Source: Neorhodopirellula lusitana (GTDB lineage Bacteria; Planctomycetota; Planctomycetia; Pirellulales; Pirellulaceae). Taken from it: a stretch of 64,000 nucleotides of DNA. The DNA lies in contig NZ_FXUG01000006.1 in assembly GCF_900182915.1 (NCBI RefSeq), forward strand, positions 62,001 to 126,000, written 5' to 3'. The translations under genes were made by a program, and so were the position numbers. Positions 37,347-46,564 of this stretch are shown in pieces. Below the pieces are notes generated by a model that ran no database searches, was not told the origin of the DNA, and saw only the letters and a program-made list of their open reading frames with translations. Each line of letters opens with the position of its first letter. Position 1 is the stretch's first letter.

Positions 37347-37972
37347 GCGTCGTCTTCTGCGTCACCACCACCCTTGCTGATAACTTCAGGCTCGGCACCC
37401 ACTTGAACTTCAGTGCCCTCTTCATCTTGTTGAGCACGTGGGGCTTCAACGTGAGCCAAGACAGCATCGCCGTCGGTCAGCAGTTCAACGCCTTCAGGCA
37501 ATTGAAGCTGGCTAGCAGTTGCGTTTTCGCCGAGGTGGAGTTCGTTAACGTCGAGAATCAGGCTTTCTGGAATCGCACCAGCGGAGCAGCGAACTTCGAC
37601 TTCACGTAAATTTTCGAGCAGGATGCCGCCTTCGCGGGTGCCGGCAGCTTCGCCATGCAATTCGACCGAAACGGTCAGTTCGACTTTTTCTTTCAGGTTA
37701 ACGCGGATCAGATCCATGTGAATCACTTCGATTCCCAAAGGATCCCACTGCATTTCGCTGACGAGTGCAGTTTCTTCGACGGCTCCTGTCAATTTGATCA
37801 TTTTGCTGTGGTGACGCAGCAAACCTTTGACCTGTGACTGTGGAATCGCAAGATGCTCGTTGGCTTCCCCGTGACCGTAAAGCACGGCAGGAACGTTACC
37901 GGCTCGACGCAAGCGACGGGTGGCAGCCGTTCCAGTGGAATCGCGTTTGGTGGCTTGAATAACGTCCGTCAT
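37343..37972 (-). CDS. rplY: 50S ribosomal protein bL25, CTC family
   Basis: 209 residues. The 5S rRNA-binding N-terminal domain starts TDVIQATKRDSTGTAATRRL and has VPAVLYGHGE near 31. The C-terminal TL5/CTC domain contains HGEAAGTREGGILLE and HLGENATASQLQLPEGVELL. The acidic tail carries short Glu/Asp runs. The ATG at 37972 fits the conserved family start; a longer frame reaches 38032 but looks non-coding. First gene of the rplY-pth-rpsF-ssb-rplI cluster. Confidence 0.94.
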   Translation of the reverse strand: MTDVIQATKRDSTGTAATRRLRRAGNVPAVLYGHGEANEHLAIPQSQVKGLLRHHSKMIKLTGAVEETALVSEMQWDPLGIEVIHMDLIRVNLKEKVELTVSVELHGEAAGTREGGILLENLREVEVRCSAGAIPESLILDVNELHLGENATASQLQLPEGVELLTDGDAVLAHVEAPRAQQDEEGTEVQVGAEPEVISKGGGDAEDDA

Positions 37973-38152
37973 AGCTTGACCGGTTGATCGAAAGTAAGGG
38001 GAAGGGAGCGGATGTGAATTTTTTTGAAGCACGGCAGTATGGCGATTTTGGTCTTGGACGCAAGCCCAAACGACTCGGATGCCGCGGCATTGACAGATGA
38101 CCGGGCAATACGCACGATTTTAGACTTCATGCGTAGTCCTTCCGATACGCTG

Positions 38153-38175
38153 GGAACTCCCAACTTTTGGGATTC
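38153..38175. promoter_or_regulatory. Hairpin upstream of isocitrate dehydrogenase
   Basis: The arms ggaactccc and gggattcc pair over 8 bp with a single bulged C and an acttttt-like loop. It ends 32 bp before the isocitrate dehydrogenase start in the divergent gap to rplY, where it would lie in the 5' leader. Confidence 0.35.
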
Positions 38176-38207
38176 CGCCGCCACCTGCCTGATATGAAAT
38201 CGCCGCC

Positions 38208-40451
38208 ATGCCAGCCAACGTCTCCGCTTCCAAGACGATCGTTTACACCCACACGGATGAGGCTCCGGCGCTGGCGACTCGGTCATTGTTGCCGATTCTC
38301 AGTGCTTTTACGGCATCGTCCAAGCTCTCATTTGAGCTAAAGGATATTTCGCTTGCCGGTCGGATTTTGTCTAGCTTTCCAGAACGGTTGAGCCAGTCGC
38401 AACAGACGCCCGATGCACTCGCCGAATTAGGGGAATTGGTTAAGCAGCCCGAAGCGAATGTGATCAAACTTCCTAACGTCAGTGCTTCGATCCCGCAGCT
38501 GACCGCAGCGATCAAAGAATTGCAGGCAAAAGGCTACGATGTCCCCGACTTTCCGGCTAACCCGCAAACCGACGAAGAAAAAGACATTCGCGGCCGCTAC
38601 GCCAAGGTGTTGGGCAGTGCAGTGAATCCGGTTTTGCGAGAAGGCAACTCGGATCGTCGTGTCGCTGGGCCTGTGAAAAAGTACGCCCAGAAAAATCCGC
38701 ACTCGATGGGCGAATGGTCGTCGGAATCCAAGACGCGCGTTGCGAGCATGTCGGACGGTGATTTTTACGGGAGTGAGCAATCCGTCGTGATGGCAGCTGC
38801 TGACACCTTAAGGATTGAATTGGTGGACGACTCCGGTGCCGTCACGGTTCTGAAGGACGCTACCCCGGTGGAGGAAGGCGAAATATTCGATTCCGCAGTG
38901 ATCAGTTGCTCGGCGTTACGTGCATTCTTCGCGAAGGCTGCCGCTGAAGCAAAGGCCGACGGTGTCCTGCTTTCGTTGCACTTGAAGGCAACGATGATGA
39001 AAGTGTCCGACCCGATTTTGTTCGGTCACGCGGTCAGCGTTCTGTACGCCGAAGCTTTCGAAAAACATGCTGATGCGTTCGCCGAGGCTGGGGTTGCCCC
39101 CAATCAAGGCCTGGGGCAGGTGCTACAGAAAATCGAACAAATGCCAGCTGATACGCGGGCTCTTGTTGAAGCGACCATGGCGAAGATCACTTCCGAATTG
39201 CCGGAAATCGCGATGGTGGACTCGGATCGCGGAATCACCAATTTGCATGTGCCGAGCGATGTGATCATCGATGCGTCGATGCCGGCTGCGATTCGCTTGG
39301 GGGGCAAGATGTGGGATCGCCAAGGCAAGCCGAAGGACACCGTGGCAATGATCCCGGACCGCTGTTACGCGGGCGTTTATCAGGCGGTCATTGAGGACTG
39401 CAAGGCGAACGGCAAGTTCGACGTGACCACCATGGGCAGCGTCGCCAACGTTGGCTTGATGGCGAAGAAAGCCGAAGAGTATGGCTCGCATGACAAGACC
39501 TTTGAGATCGCTGCTGCGGGCAAAGTTCGAGTCGTTAACTCGGCCGGTGAAACTCTGCTTGAAAACGATGTTCAAGCCGGTGACGTTTGGCGTGCTTGTC
39601 AGGCCAAGGACGTGGCAGTGGTTGATTGGGTCAAGCTGGCTGTTGCCCGTTGCCGTGCGACCGGCGCAGCGACCGTGTTTTGGCTGGATTCCAATCGGGC
39701 GCATGATCGCAATCTGATTGCCAAGGTCGAAGCGGAACTCAAGAAATACGACACCGAAGGCCTGGATATTCAAATCCTGGCTCCTGTCGAGGCCACGCTG
39801 CACGCTTGCGAGCGGGCTCGCAAGGGGCTGGATTCGATTTCGGTGACAGGGAACGTTTTGCGGGATTACCTGACCGACCTCTTCCCCATCCTCGAATTGG
39901 GCACGAGTGCCAAGATGCTTTCGATCGTGCCACTTCTGGCTGGCGGTGGCATGTTTGAAACCGGGGCTGGTGGTTCGGCTCCAAAGCACGTGCAACAATT
40001 TGAATCCGAGAATCACTTGCGTTGGGATTCGCTCGGTGAATTCCTGGCGATCGCGGTATCGTTGGAAGACATGGCCGAGAAAAGCGGCATCAGTTCGCTT
40101 GCCGTTCTGGCCACCACGCTGAACGACGCCACTGACCGGTTCCTGGAAGAAGACAAGTCGCCTTCTCGCAAGGCGGGAGAATTGGACAACCGGGGCAGCC
40201 ACTTCTATCTGGCGATGTACTGGGCCCAGGCTCTGGCCGAGCAATCGGGTGACGTTGACCTGCAAAAGCAGTTCCAGCCAATTGCTGCCGCGTTGACCGA
40301 AAATGAAGCGAAGATCGTGGACGAATTGAATCGGGTCCAAGGATCACCGATCGATATCGGCGGTTACTACTTCCCCGATGAAGAGGCAGCGAACGTAGCG
40401 ATGCGTCCAAGCCCCACTCTTAACGCCATCATTAATGGGATGCAGGTGTAA
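38208..40451 (+). CDS. icd: NADP-dependent isocitrate dehydrogenase, monomeric type
   Basis: 747 residues, the usual length of the monomeric (type II) enzyme. It oxidises isocitrate to 2-oxoglutarate in the TCA cycle and yields NADPH. Recognisable segments are [12 protein letters not shown] (near 14), [15 protein letters not shown] (near 83), LREGNSDRR (near 143) and [15 protein letters not shown] (near 260). The ATG at 38208 matches the family start. It is divergent from the ribosomal cluster and monocistronic in appearance. Confidence 0.95.
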   Translation: MPANVSASKTIVYTHTDEAPALATRSLLPILSAFTASSKLSFELKDISLAGRILSSFPERLSQSQQTPDALAELGELVKQPEANVIKLPNVSASIPQLTAAIKELQAKGYDVPDFPANPQTDEEKDIRGRYAKVLGSAVNPVLREGNSDRRVAGPVKKYAQKNPHSMGEWSSESKTRVASMSDGDFYGSEQSVVMAAADTLRIELVDDSGAVTVLKDATPVEEGEIFDSAVISCSALRAFFAKAAAEAKADGVLLSLHLKATMMKVSDPILFGHAVSVLYAEAFEKHADAFAEAGVAPNQGLGQVLQKIEQMPADTRALVEATMAKITSELPEIAMVDSDRGITNLHVPSDVIIDASMPAAIRLGGKMWDRQGKPKDTVAMIPDRCYAGVYQAVIEDCKANGKFDVTTMGSVANVGLMAKKAEEYGSHDKTFEIAAAGKVRVVNSAGETLLENDVQAGDVWRACQAKDVAVVDWVKLAVARCRATGAATVFWLDSNRAHDRNLIAKVEAELKKYDTEGLDIQILAPVEATLHACERARKGLDSISVTGNVLRDYLTDLFPILELGTSAKMLSIVPLLAGGGMFETGAGGSAPKHVQQFESENHLRWDSLGEFLAIAVSLEDMAEKSGISSLAVLATTLNDATDRFLEEDKSPSRKAGELDNRGSHFYLAMYWAQALAEQSGDVDLQKQFQPIAAALTENEAKIVDELNRVQGSPIDIGGYYFPDEEAANVAMRPSPTLNAIINGMQV

Positions 40452-40470
40452 TGTCGTTCATGCTAGCGCA

Positions 40471-40517
40471 AAGCGGGTACTAGTTGCCCGCCTTACGGAG
40501 TGCATGATCATGCTCCG
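40471..40517. terminator. Two adjacent hairpins downstream of isocitrate dehydrogenase
   Basis: A first imperfect stem (gcggg / cccgc, 40473-40490) is followed by a second, nearly palindromic element (cggag ... catgatcatg ... ctccg, 40496-40517). There is no T-run, so termination is uncertain. Confidence 0.4.
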
Positions 40518-40720
40518 CTCTCGGTGTTAGCGACCCCGGTTTTGTTAGGTCGTTGAGCGTTTGGGCAGGAATCGAGTGTCGTTTAAGTTGCTCAAATTGA
40601 CACCAGATGCGCTGCATGGGTTTTTAAGGTGCCCTTGTTGCCGTTTTGTGGCTTGTGAGTGCGCTTAGTGCCGTATCGCAAAAAAGTCGCTGTTCAGTTC
40701 TCGCTCGGCCTCATGCATAC

Positions 40721-40734
40721 TAGACGATCGTCTA
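40721..40734. promoter_or_regulatory. Perfect 14-bp palindrome, TetR-type operator candidate
   Basis: tagacgatcgtcta is its own reverse complement and lies 73 bp before the chosen start of the repeat protein. The AGAC-N4-GTCT core resembles half-sites of TetR-family repressors such as NemR. No regulator gene is nearby. Confidence 0.5.
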
Positions 40735-40806
40735 TCACCGCGTGGCTAACGACTACCTCTGCGGGGGTGGTTGCTGGTCATTGGTTTGCGAGCGTTGGAG
40801 GAAAGG

Positions 40807-41778
40807 GTGGAGCAAAGCTGCGAAATGCGATGGGGCCGTGGACGCGTCCCGCATGGGTTTTGGGACGAAAAAGAGAATCGGCTCGCCTATCTTCAGTGGT
40901 TGGGCCTGAAGTTGGGTATGCAATGCCCTGAAGACTGGTATGCGATTCAGCGGCAGCATTTCATCCGCAATTACGGCGGCGGGCTTCTGGGCGTCTGGTA
41001 CCGCGACTCACCTCAGGCGGCCGTTCGTGAATTGCTGCCCGACTATCCGTGGCGACCTTGGTTGTTCAAGCGAACTCCACAGGGCTATTGGACGTCCGCT
41101 GAGAATCGCCGGGCTTACATGAAATGGCTGACCCGAAAGTTGAAGTTCAGACGTCGCGACGATATCTATGGGTTGTCGAAGCAAGACTTCACTGAAAATG
41201 GCGGGGCTGGGCTGTTAGGCAATCACTACGATTGGTCGGTGGTGGCGGCGGTAAGGGAATTCCGGCCATCCATGAATCTGCATGAGTGGAAGTTCAATTC
41301 GGTGCCACAAGGATTCTGGAATGTTGCCGAGAATCGTGAACGGTACATGGACTGGCTAGGCGAACGACTTCGGATCCGCACGCCTGAATTGTGGTACCGG
41401 ATCTCAGGGAAGGACATCGAGCAGAATTATGGAGGCACGCTTCTGACTCGTTTCGGAGGGTCGGTGTACCGGATGGTCGAGGACTTTCAGCCTCACTTCG
41501 ATTGGAAACCGTGGCTGTTTGAGTCGACGCCATCCGGCTATTGGGGTGTGCTTGAAAATCGACAGCAGTATCTGCACTGGCTGGGTGCCCAGGTAAATTT
41601 CAAGCGTCCCTATGACTGGTACGACTTGCATGGGTCCCACTTTTACCGAACCGGCGCGGGGCAGCTTTACACGCATGTCTACCGCTACTCTCTCTTGTCA
41701 GCTGTCCAGGAACGCTATCCCAATTTCAACTGGAAAGCTGAGCGATTTGGGCAGGCGATTGCTTCCAGCGGCGTGTAA
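40807..41778 (+). CDS. Protein of four tandem 75-76-residue repeats, function unknown
   Basis: 323 residues, no signal peptide or TM. Nearly the whole protein is four repeats (40846-41073, 41074-41301, 41302-41526, 41527-41754), each following the pattern [VT]P-x-G-[FY]-W-x4-ENR-x2-Y-x2-WL, then DWY-x-[IL], a Gly pair, a Leu pair and a W-x-F/L end. Conserved aromatics suggest a solenoid or binding module. I recall similar Trp/NR repeats in algal and giant-virus proteins, unverified. GTG at 40807 is chosen because GGAGGA lies 4 nt before it; TTG 40771 and ATG 40825 are alternatives. Confidence 0.75.
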   Translation: MEQSCEMRWGRGRVPHGFWDEKENRLAYLQWLGLKLGMQCPEDWYAIQRQHFIRNYGGGLLGVWYRDSPQAAVRELLPDYPWRPWLFKRTPQGYWTSAENRRAYMKWLTRKLKFRRRDDIYGLSKQDFTENGGAGLLGNHYDWSVVAAVREFRPSMNLHEWKFNSVPQGFWNVAENRERYMDWLGERLRIRTPELWYRISGKDIEQNYGGTLLTRFGGSVYRMVEDFQPHFDWKPWLFESTPSGYWGVLENRQQYLHWLGAQVNFKRPYDWYDLHGSHFYRTGAGQLYTHVYRYSLLSAVQERYPNFNWKAERFGQAIASSGV

Positions 41779-41844
41779 TCAATTTCGATTATGATCATGG
41801 GAACAGGTCTCCCCGCTTTAGCCTTTTTCCATTGAGTCATTTCC

Positions 41845-42594
41845 ATGAACGATAGCGTCCTCTGTCGTGTTTGCTCCGTCCCAGTGCTGACTTGTTTGAT
41901 AGCCATCGCTGTTGGATTTAGATCGCCGGACGCCACCTGCTTCGCTGATCAGGTGTTGCTGAAAGATGCCTTTGAGCGTGATGAGCCAACCGCTGGTGAA
42001 GAAGCGATCGGAAATGGCTGGGCGACGAACAGTAAGGCTCGTGCCAAGGGCAACCAGCAAGTCGATTTGGTTGACGGTGCGATGCAGATCACTCGCCATC
42101 CCGTTGCCGACCACGGTGTGTCCGTCACCCACGAGGTCAGTTTCCGTGACGCCACGATCGAGTTGCGTTTTCAACTTGGCCCCGAAGATGACCTGGGTAT
42201 TAACATCGCCGACATGAAAGAGAAGTCCGTTCACGCGGGGCATCTTTGCATGGCTCGCATCACGACAAAGTCGGTTGAAATCCACGACCTGAAGACGGGA
42301 CGGATGAATCAAACGCTGCGCACCGCGGCCAAAGCTAAGACGCTAAGCGACGATCAGAAGAAGTTGATCGCATCCAAGAAGAAGCGATTCCCGCACAAGT
42401 TAACAGCCAACCAATGGCATTCCCTGAAGGTGGAAATCCATGGCGAAACCATGGCGGTTTCGATCGATGGAAAGGAAGTTGGTCGCTTTGCATCGGCGGG
42501 CATGGGTCACGCGACCAAAAGCCGTCTGCGTTTAGCTGTGAATCATTCCGCCAAGGTCGATGACGTGCTGGTGACCGCTCACGATCCTGCCTAG
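41845..42594 (+). CDS. Secreted protein with LamG/DUF1080-like fold
   Basis: 249 residues. A signal peptide (to about residue 35) is followed by a beta-rich domain containing LLKDAFERDE, GWATNSKARA, VSFRDATIELRFQLG (near 100) and NQWHSLKVEIHGETMAVSIDGKEVG (from about 190), the pattern of concanavalin-like/DUF1080 sugar-binding folds common in planctomycetes. A basic Lys-rich loop (about 160-180) interrupts it. Catalytic residues are not apparent, so binding rather than hydrolysis seems likely. 66 bp after the repeat protein. Confidence 0.7.
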   Translation: MNDSVLCRVCSVPVLTCLIAIAVGFRSPDATCFADQVLLKDAFERDEPTAGEEAIGNGWATNSKARAKGNQQVDLVDGAMQITRHPVADHGVSVTHEVSFRDATIELRFQLGPEDDLGINIADMKEKSVHAGHLCMARITTKSVEIHDLKTGRMNQTLRTAAKAKTLSDDQKKLIASKKKRFPHKLTANQWHSLKVEIHGETMAVSIDGKEVGRFASAGMGHATKSRLRLAVNHSAKVDDVLVTAHDPA

Positions 42595-42677
42595 TGGAGT
42601 GGTTGGTGCATGGTTAACCACAAGGTGTTCCTAGATCAACACTGCGCAAAGTGCAGGTTAGCTTGCTCACTGGTTGC

Positions 42678-43607
42678 TTAGTTTTGGGTTGATGGGTCTG
42701 CGGCCCAATCCACTGCTGACATTTCGGCGAGTGCCTTCATCAGGGCCTGCGTTCCATCGCGGCCGCCTCCCTTGGCGATCACGCTTTGATAGAGTTGTTC
42801 GGCGAGGGCTAGCCCCGGCAAACAAAGGTTCATGCGTCGGCTTTCCGCCAGTGCGATGCCCATGTCTTTCACAAAGTGCTCGACGTAAAAGCCTGGTGCG
42901 AAGTTGTCGTCGATGATGCGTGGACCAAGATTGCTGAGCGACCAGCTTCCCGCCGCCCCACTGCCGACACTTTTTAACACGGTTGCCAAATCGAGGCCGG
43001 CGCGGTGGGCGTACAACAAGGCTTCGCAGACCCCGATCATGCCGGTTGCGATCAACGTTTGGTTAACCATCTTGGTGTGCTGGCCCGCGCCCGCTGGGCC
43101 TTGATGAACGATCGTTTTGCCGAGTAGTTCCAGGCACGGCATGACCCGTTGAATTGAGTCGGCATCACCGCCAATCATGATGGACAAGGTTCCGTTTTGG
43201 GCGCCGATGTCCCCACCCGAAACGGGTGCATCGATCGCGGCGACTCCCTTGCCCTTTGCTGCTTCGGCGATCTCGATTGCAAGCGAGGGTTCGCTCGTCG
43301 TCATGTCCACCATGATGCCGCCGGGGCGAAGGCCGGCGAGAACGCCATGATTGGCATCCAGAAACACCTCTCGGACGTCCGCTGGATACCCCACGATTGC
43401 AAACACAATGTCCGACGCTTGGGCGACTTCGCTAGGCGACCCAGCCCACTTGGCTCCCCGCGTGATCAGGCTTTCTGCCTTTGGGCGGCTGCGCGTAAAA
43501 AGCGTGATGGAGTGCCCAGCGTCCAGTAAATGGCCACACATGCTGTTGCCCATCACGCCGGTGCCGATCCATCCGATTTTCGGCAACGCTGTCTGATCTT
43601 GGGTCAT
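42678..43607 (-). CDS. Beta-hydroxyacid dehydrogenase (3-hydroxyisobutyrate dehydrogenase family)
   Basis: 309 residues. The Rossmann motif is [18 protein letters not shown] (about 11-28), the substrate-binding segment [21 protein letters not shown] (from about 126) and the catalytic Lys lies in [11 protein letters not shown] (near 178). The family reduces or oxidises 3-hydroxy acids such as tartronate semialdehyde or 3-hydroxyisobutyrate with NAD(P); the exact substrate is not clear. Convergent with the gene at 41845. Confidence 0.88.
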   Translation of the reverse strand: MTQDQTALPKIGWIGTGVMGNSMCGHLLDAGHSITLFTRSRPKAESLITRGAKWAGSPSEVAQASDIVFAIVGYPADVREVFLDANHGVLAGLRPGGIMVDMTTSEPSLAIEIAEAAKGKGVAAIDAPVSGGDIGAQNGTLSIMIGGDADSIQRVMPCLELLGKTIVHQGPAGAGQHTKMVNQTLIATGMIGVCEALLYAHRAGLDLATVLKSVGSGAAGSWSLSNLGPRIIDDNFAPGFYVEHFVKDMGIALAESRRMNLCLPGLALAEQLYQSVIAKGGGRDGTQALMKALAEMSAVDWAADPSTQN

Positions 43608-43778
43608 GATTTAACTCGTCGCAACTATTCGGAAATCGGTACTGGGATGACATGCACGTGAGAGCATGAAGGTCACGAAAGCCTACATTCGACAAGGCAT
43701 TCGATACAGAGCCCGGTCAGCTGGAGTCGCCCGACTTCGGAGTTCAATCGGAAAATAACTGCATTCTGGCGAGCCCTG

Positions 43779-44672
43779 CTACGAACGAGCTCGGGGATTT
43801 CGCTGCAACGGGTTGCGACTCGCGGGTTCTAGCCAACGGTGTCCGCTCGAACGCATTAGTAACAGGAACAATAGCGAAAAGAATACGAAGCCAAGGATCA
43901 TGCCGGTGACTTGCGACGTTTCCAGTTCAACCTTGCGTCCGCGTAGGTCGATCAGAGAGGTGACGGCGGTCCATTGCCCGATGGCAATTGGAATTCCCGC
44001 GAGTATGCCGAGCCACCATCGCCCTAGCATCGTCGCCAACAAAACCAGCCAGAGGAGTCCGGTCAGTGGGATCATCGCCAGCGAAGAGTCTGTCAAGCCA
44101 AACCAGCGGCTGCCCAGCTTGAAAACCGCAATTGCGAATGCAACAGTCAAAGCGATGCGAAGGATCTCGCGGATACTCCGGCGAGGCTTTTCTGGCTTTT
44201 GGCCGCGATAGATCCGTTGTTGAGTCCATTGCCGTAGGACCACAGATCCGGCGACGCCGACTAGTACCGTCAGCAGTGTTTGAACCATCAGTGCGGGAGT
44301 GGGCCAGCTGGCGAAGGCGAACACCGCCAGATTGCACAACAAGGTCAACAGCACGAACCGATGCAGTCTCACCTGTGATAGCCAGGTCATCGGTTGAAGT
44401 TTGGAATCGTGAGACGCTGGAATTGGATGTTCAGCTAGATAAATCAAAGCCAGCCAGCTTCCCGTCATTGTCCAAATTGCGGTCAGGCCGCCATTGGCGA
44501 TCCCGAAGACAAACTGTGCTGCACTCACCGTTTGGTCGCTGGGCGTGCTGCTTAGCATCGCGCAGATGACGGCAGTCAAGACGAACGCCCAAATCAGCAA
44601 CCAGCACAGCAAAATTTTGTCTGGCTGGTTTGGATTGTAGGTGGTTTCTTCCGCTGAACTTGTTGAGGTCAC
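43779..44672 (-). CDS. Polytopic membrane protein closing the secretion-like operon
   Basis: 297 residues with about seven to eight hydrophobic helices; not recognised. The N-terminal 18 residues are polar. A basic loop (KPEKPRRSIRE, near 163) separates two helix groups, and the C-terminal tail is Arg-rich. Its start overlaps the stop of the DUF1559 gene by 4 nt, so it belongs to the same transcript as the GspE/GspF genes. It has no CxxC or paired acidic motifs of prepilin peptidase that I could see. Confidence 0.7.
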   Translation of the reverse strand: MTSTSSAEETTYNPNQPDKILLCWLLIWAFVLTAVICAMLSSTPSDQTVSAAQFVFGIANGGLTAIWTMTGSWLALIYLAEHPIPASHDSKLQPMTWLSQVRLHRFVLLTLLCNLAVFAFASWPTPALMVQTLLTVLVGVAGSVVLRQWTQQRIYRGQKPEKPRRSIREILRIALTVAFAIAVFKLGSRWFGLTDSSLAMIPLTGLLWLVLLATMLGRWWLGILAGIPIAIGQWTAVTSLIDLRGRKVELETSQVTGMILGFVFFSLLFLLLMRSSGHRWLEPASRNPLQRNPRARS

Positions 44673-45523
44673 TGGACGCTTTGGCGACGTTTTGTCTCAA
44701 GAGATTGAAACTGCATTGGCAGTTCACCGTCTTGGCGATCGAACATTTGCTCCAGAGTCCGTTGGTCAATTTGAGTCGATAGGTACCGAGTTGATCCTGA
44801 CCCAAACAGAACATGCACGCCCGCCATATGGTGGCTGCCAATCGACCCCACCGACGTCTTGGGGCGTGTATCGGTTTGAATCAATTGCACAGCAATCCCG
44901 TCGCCTGCATTGCGAAGCGTTGCTCGTGTTCCACTGAGCCAACCCAGGTCGCTGGCGTCGGGCAGCTTTTCCGAAACAAAGGCCGTGTTAGACAGACCGT
45001 CCGAAATATCGTCTCGGGTAATTCGCGTGTTTAGCACGAACACTCCGTTGTTCATCTCGTCGATGGGTGTCTCGGTGGGATGGTGCAATCCGACATAGCT
45101 ACTGGTGCCAATGAAATTAGCGGATGGGTTGCCTGACGAGGGGCACTTCACACCTGGATAACTCAGTTCCAAGACCGCGGCGTTCGCTTGGTCGTAAATG
45201 CTGACCGTTCGATCAATTTTTGCTGCGATCACGGGCTGATCCAGTAGATCGAGTATTCGCCCTAGCCAATTGTGGTGGTTGCCGGATGCCACGTTCTGCA
45301 CCGGGCCGGCATCGGCCAGCGTGCCGACCGGAAACTGCAGCCAACGATCGTGATAGCTCTGCATCGCCATCCCAATCGGAATCAGGCGAGACTGACAAAC
45401 CGCACGACGAGATGATTCCCGCATTGTTTGCACCGCCGGCGCGGCCAGTCCAACCAACACCCCGATGATCGCAATCACAACCAGCAGTTCAACGAGCGTA
45501 AATGCATGACGATTTAAATGCAT
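44669..45523 (-). CDS. DUF1559 pilin-like protein
   Basis: 284 residues. The N-terminus has a prepilin cleavage/methylation motif, AFTLVELLVVIAIIGVLVG, followed by the DUF1559 body with AAPAVQTMRESSRRAVCQ and QSYHDRWLQFPVGT. The usual C-terminal DG motif is GSGSTRYLS here (near 255), so the Asp is replaced. Such proteins are abundant in planctomycetes and are thought to form pilus-like or surface structures. It lies after the third pseudopilin gene (67-bp gap) and overlaps the membrane protein gene by 4 nt. Confidence 0.85.
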   Translation of the reverse strand: MHLNRHAFTLVELLVVIAIIGVLVGLAAPAVQTMRESSRRAVCQSRLIPIGMAMQSYHDRWLQFPVGTLADAGPVQNVASGNHHNWLGRILDLLDQPVIAAKIDRTVSIYDQANAAVLELSYPGVKCPSSGNPSANFIGTSSYVGLHHPTETPIDEMNNGVFVLNTRITRDDISDGLSNTAFVSEKLPDASDLGWLSGTRATLRNAGDGIAVQLIQTDTRPKTSVGSIGSHHMAGVHVLFGSGSTRYLSTQIDQRTLEQMFDRQDGELPMQFQSLETKRRQSVQ

Positions 45524-45590
45524 GAGTTTGTGCGAGGGCTAGTGGAAGTTAAGAGAGGATAAAAGGCGGATTCAACGTTCGTGTTCGACG

Positions 45591-46025
45591 TTAACGCTCT
45601 ACCGGGCGTCGAATGGAAAGGCCGGGGTGATCGTCTTGGTAGAGCGTGGCTTGGTACTGCGGCGAGGCATCGGTCTCGGCAACCCGCTCCACGACAATCC
45701 AGCGATCGCCAAGCGGTGACGCATCCCGAGAATCCGATCGTGAATCGGAATCGGCTTCCGAAGCGGGAGACGCTTCATTCAGCGGAAGCCGGATTTTCTC
45801 GTCGAGTTCCATGCCCGATTGTTCGACCGCGTCGATTGCGGCTCGGAGCGTCGCGATGGACTGATGCTGGATGTCGTTTCGGCGTTCGTGGGTCACTCGG
45901 CTTGAGATCGAAATCGCAAGCGTTCCTACCAGCAATGCCAGGACGAGTGCCAGCATCAGCGCCACCGATCCAGTGCGGGCAGCATTTTCAGGCTTGCGAT
46001 TCGGCCGTCCTGTCGACGTGATCAT
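45591..46025 (-). CDS. Small PilX/GspK-like pseudopilin candidate
   Basis: 144 residues. The N-terminus (AARTGSVALMLALVLALLVGTLA) is a hydrophobic helix beginning after a Gly, as in PilX/GspK minor pilins that lack the usual Glu at position 5. The rest is short and polar with an acidic Ser/Asp-rich segment (about 85-105). Start overlaps the upstream pilin-like gene by 4 nt. Function as minor pseudopilin is inferred from position and N-terminal pattern. Confidence 0.65.
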   Translation of the reverse strand: MITSTGRPNRKPENAARTGSVALMLALVLALLVGTLAISISSRVTHERRNDIQHQSIATLRAAIDAVEQSGMELDEKIRLPLNEASPASEADSDSRSDSRDASPLGDRWIVVERVAETDASPQYQATLYQDDHPGLSIRRPVER

Positions 46026-46564
46026 TTCTTCTCCCTGCGGACGGCGAGGATTGCAATCGGTGGGGCCCCGCCATCCTTTTCGGTGATCGTCCAGCGCACC
46101 GAGTTGGTCTCGTCGAGTAACTCCACATCGATCGTCGCGTTCGTGCCAATCAGGTAGCTGTCTTGGCCCAACGGTTCTTGACTCTCGTTGATGACCACAC
46201 GATGAATTTGCGATCCCGGACCGGCCTGATACTCGATTCGCGGCGAGTCGGCTTGTCTAACGATCACCATCTTTTTTTCCTGGCCTTTGGCGTCCACTTC
46301 GATTCGGCGGGCCAGTGCCACATCTCGGCGAACGTCGTCGGCGAAACGCCGGATTCCTTGCCGATTCTCTAAGTTCAATTTGGCTTGAGACTCGCTTTGG
46401 CGAACAACCGCAATCAGGCCAATCGCTCCTCCCAGAAGGGTGCTGACTAACGAAAGCACGACCATCAGTTCGATCAACGTGAATCCACTTGATCCATGCT
46501 TGCGTCGGCGTCCGATCGCCAAGCAGTGGTACTCAGAAAGCAGGTTTGCGTTCGTGCCGATCAT
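46022..46564 (-). CDS. Type II secretion pseudopilin-like protein
   Basis: 180 residues from the ATG at 46564. A prepilin motif, GFTLIELMVVLSLVSTLLGG (about 27-46), has the standard Gly, Phe and Glu at +5. A polar C-terminal domain follows with RRFADDVRRDVALARRI, the pattern of GspJ/GspH-like minor pseudopilins. The 27-residue leader before the Gly is longer than usual. Overlaps its neighbours by 4 nt at both ends. Confidence 0.8.
   Translation of the reverse strand: MIGTNANLLSEYHCLAIGRRRKHGSSGFTLIELMVVLSLVSTLLGGAIGLIAVVRQSESQAKLNLENRQGIRRFADDVRRDVALARRIEVDAKGQEKKMVIVRQADSPRIEYQAGPGSQIHRVVINESQEPLGQDSYLIGTNATIDVELLDETNSVRWTITEKDGGAPPIAILAVRREKK

Larger units (their letters stand above)
40452..40806. 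other. Intergenic region with hairpins and a palindrome
   Basis: This 355-bp gap has two hairpins near its left end and the palindrome at 40721-40734. No gene is supported inside it. A frame for the next protein opens within it (TTG at 40771) but the best ribosome site points to 40807. Confidence 0.5.

Noticed and set aside
39123-40340. 405-codon minus-strand frame inside isocitrate dehydrogenase
   Set aside because: It lies opposite a highly conserved enzyme; long antisense frames are common in GC-rich genes.
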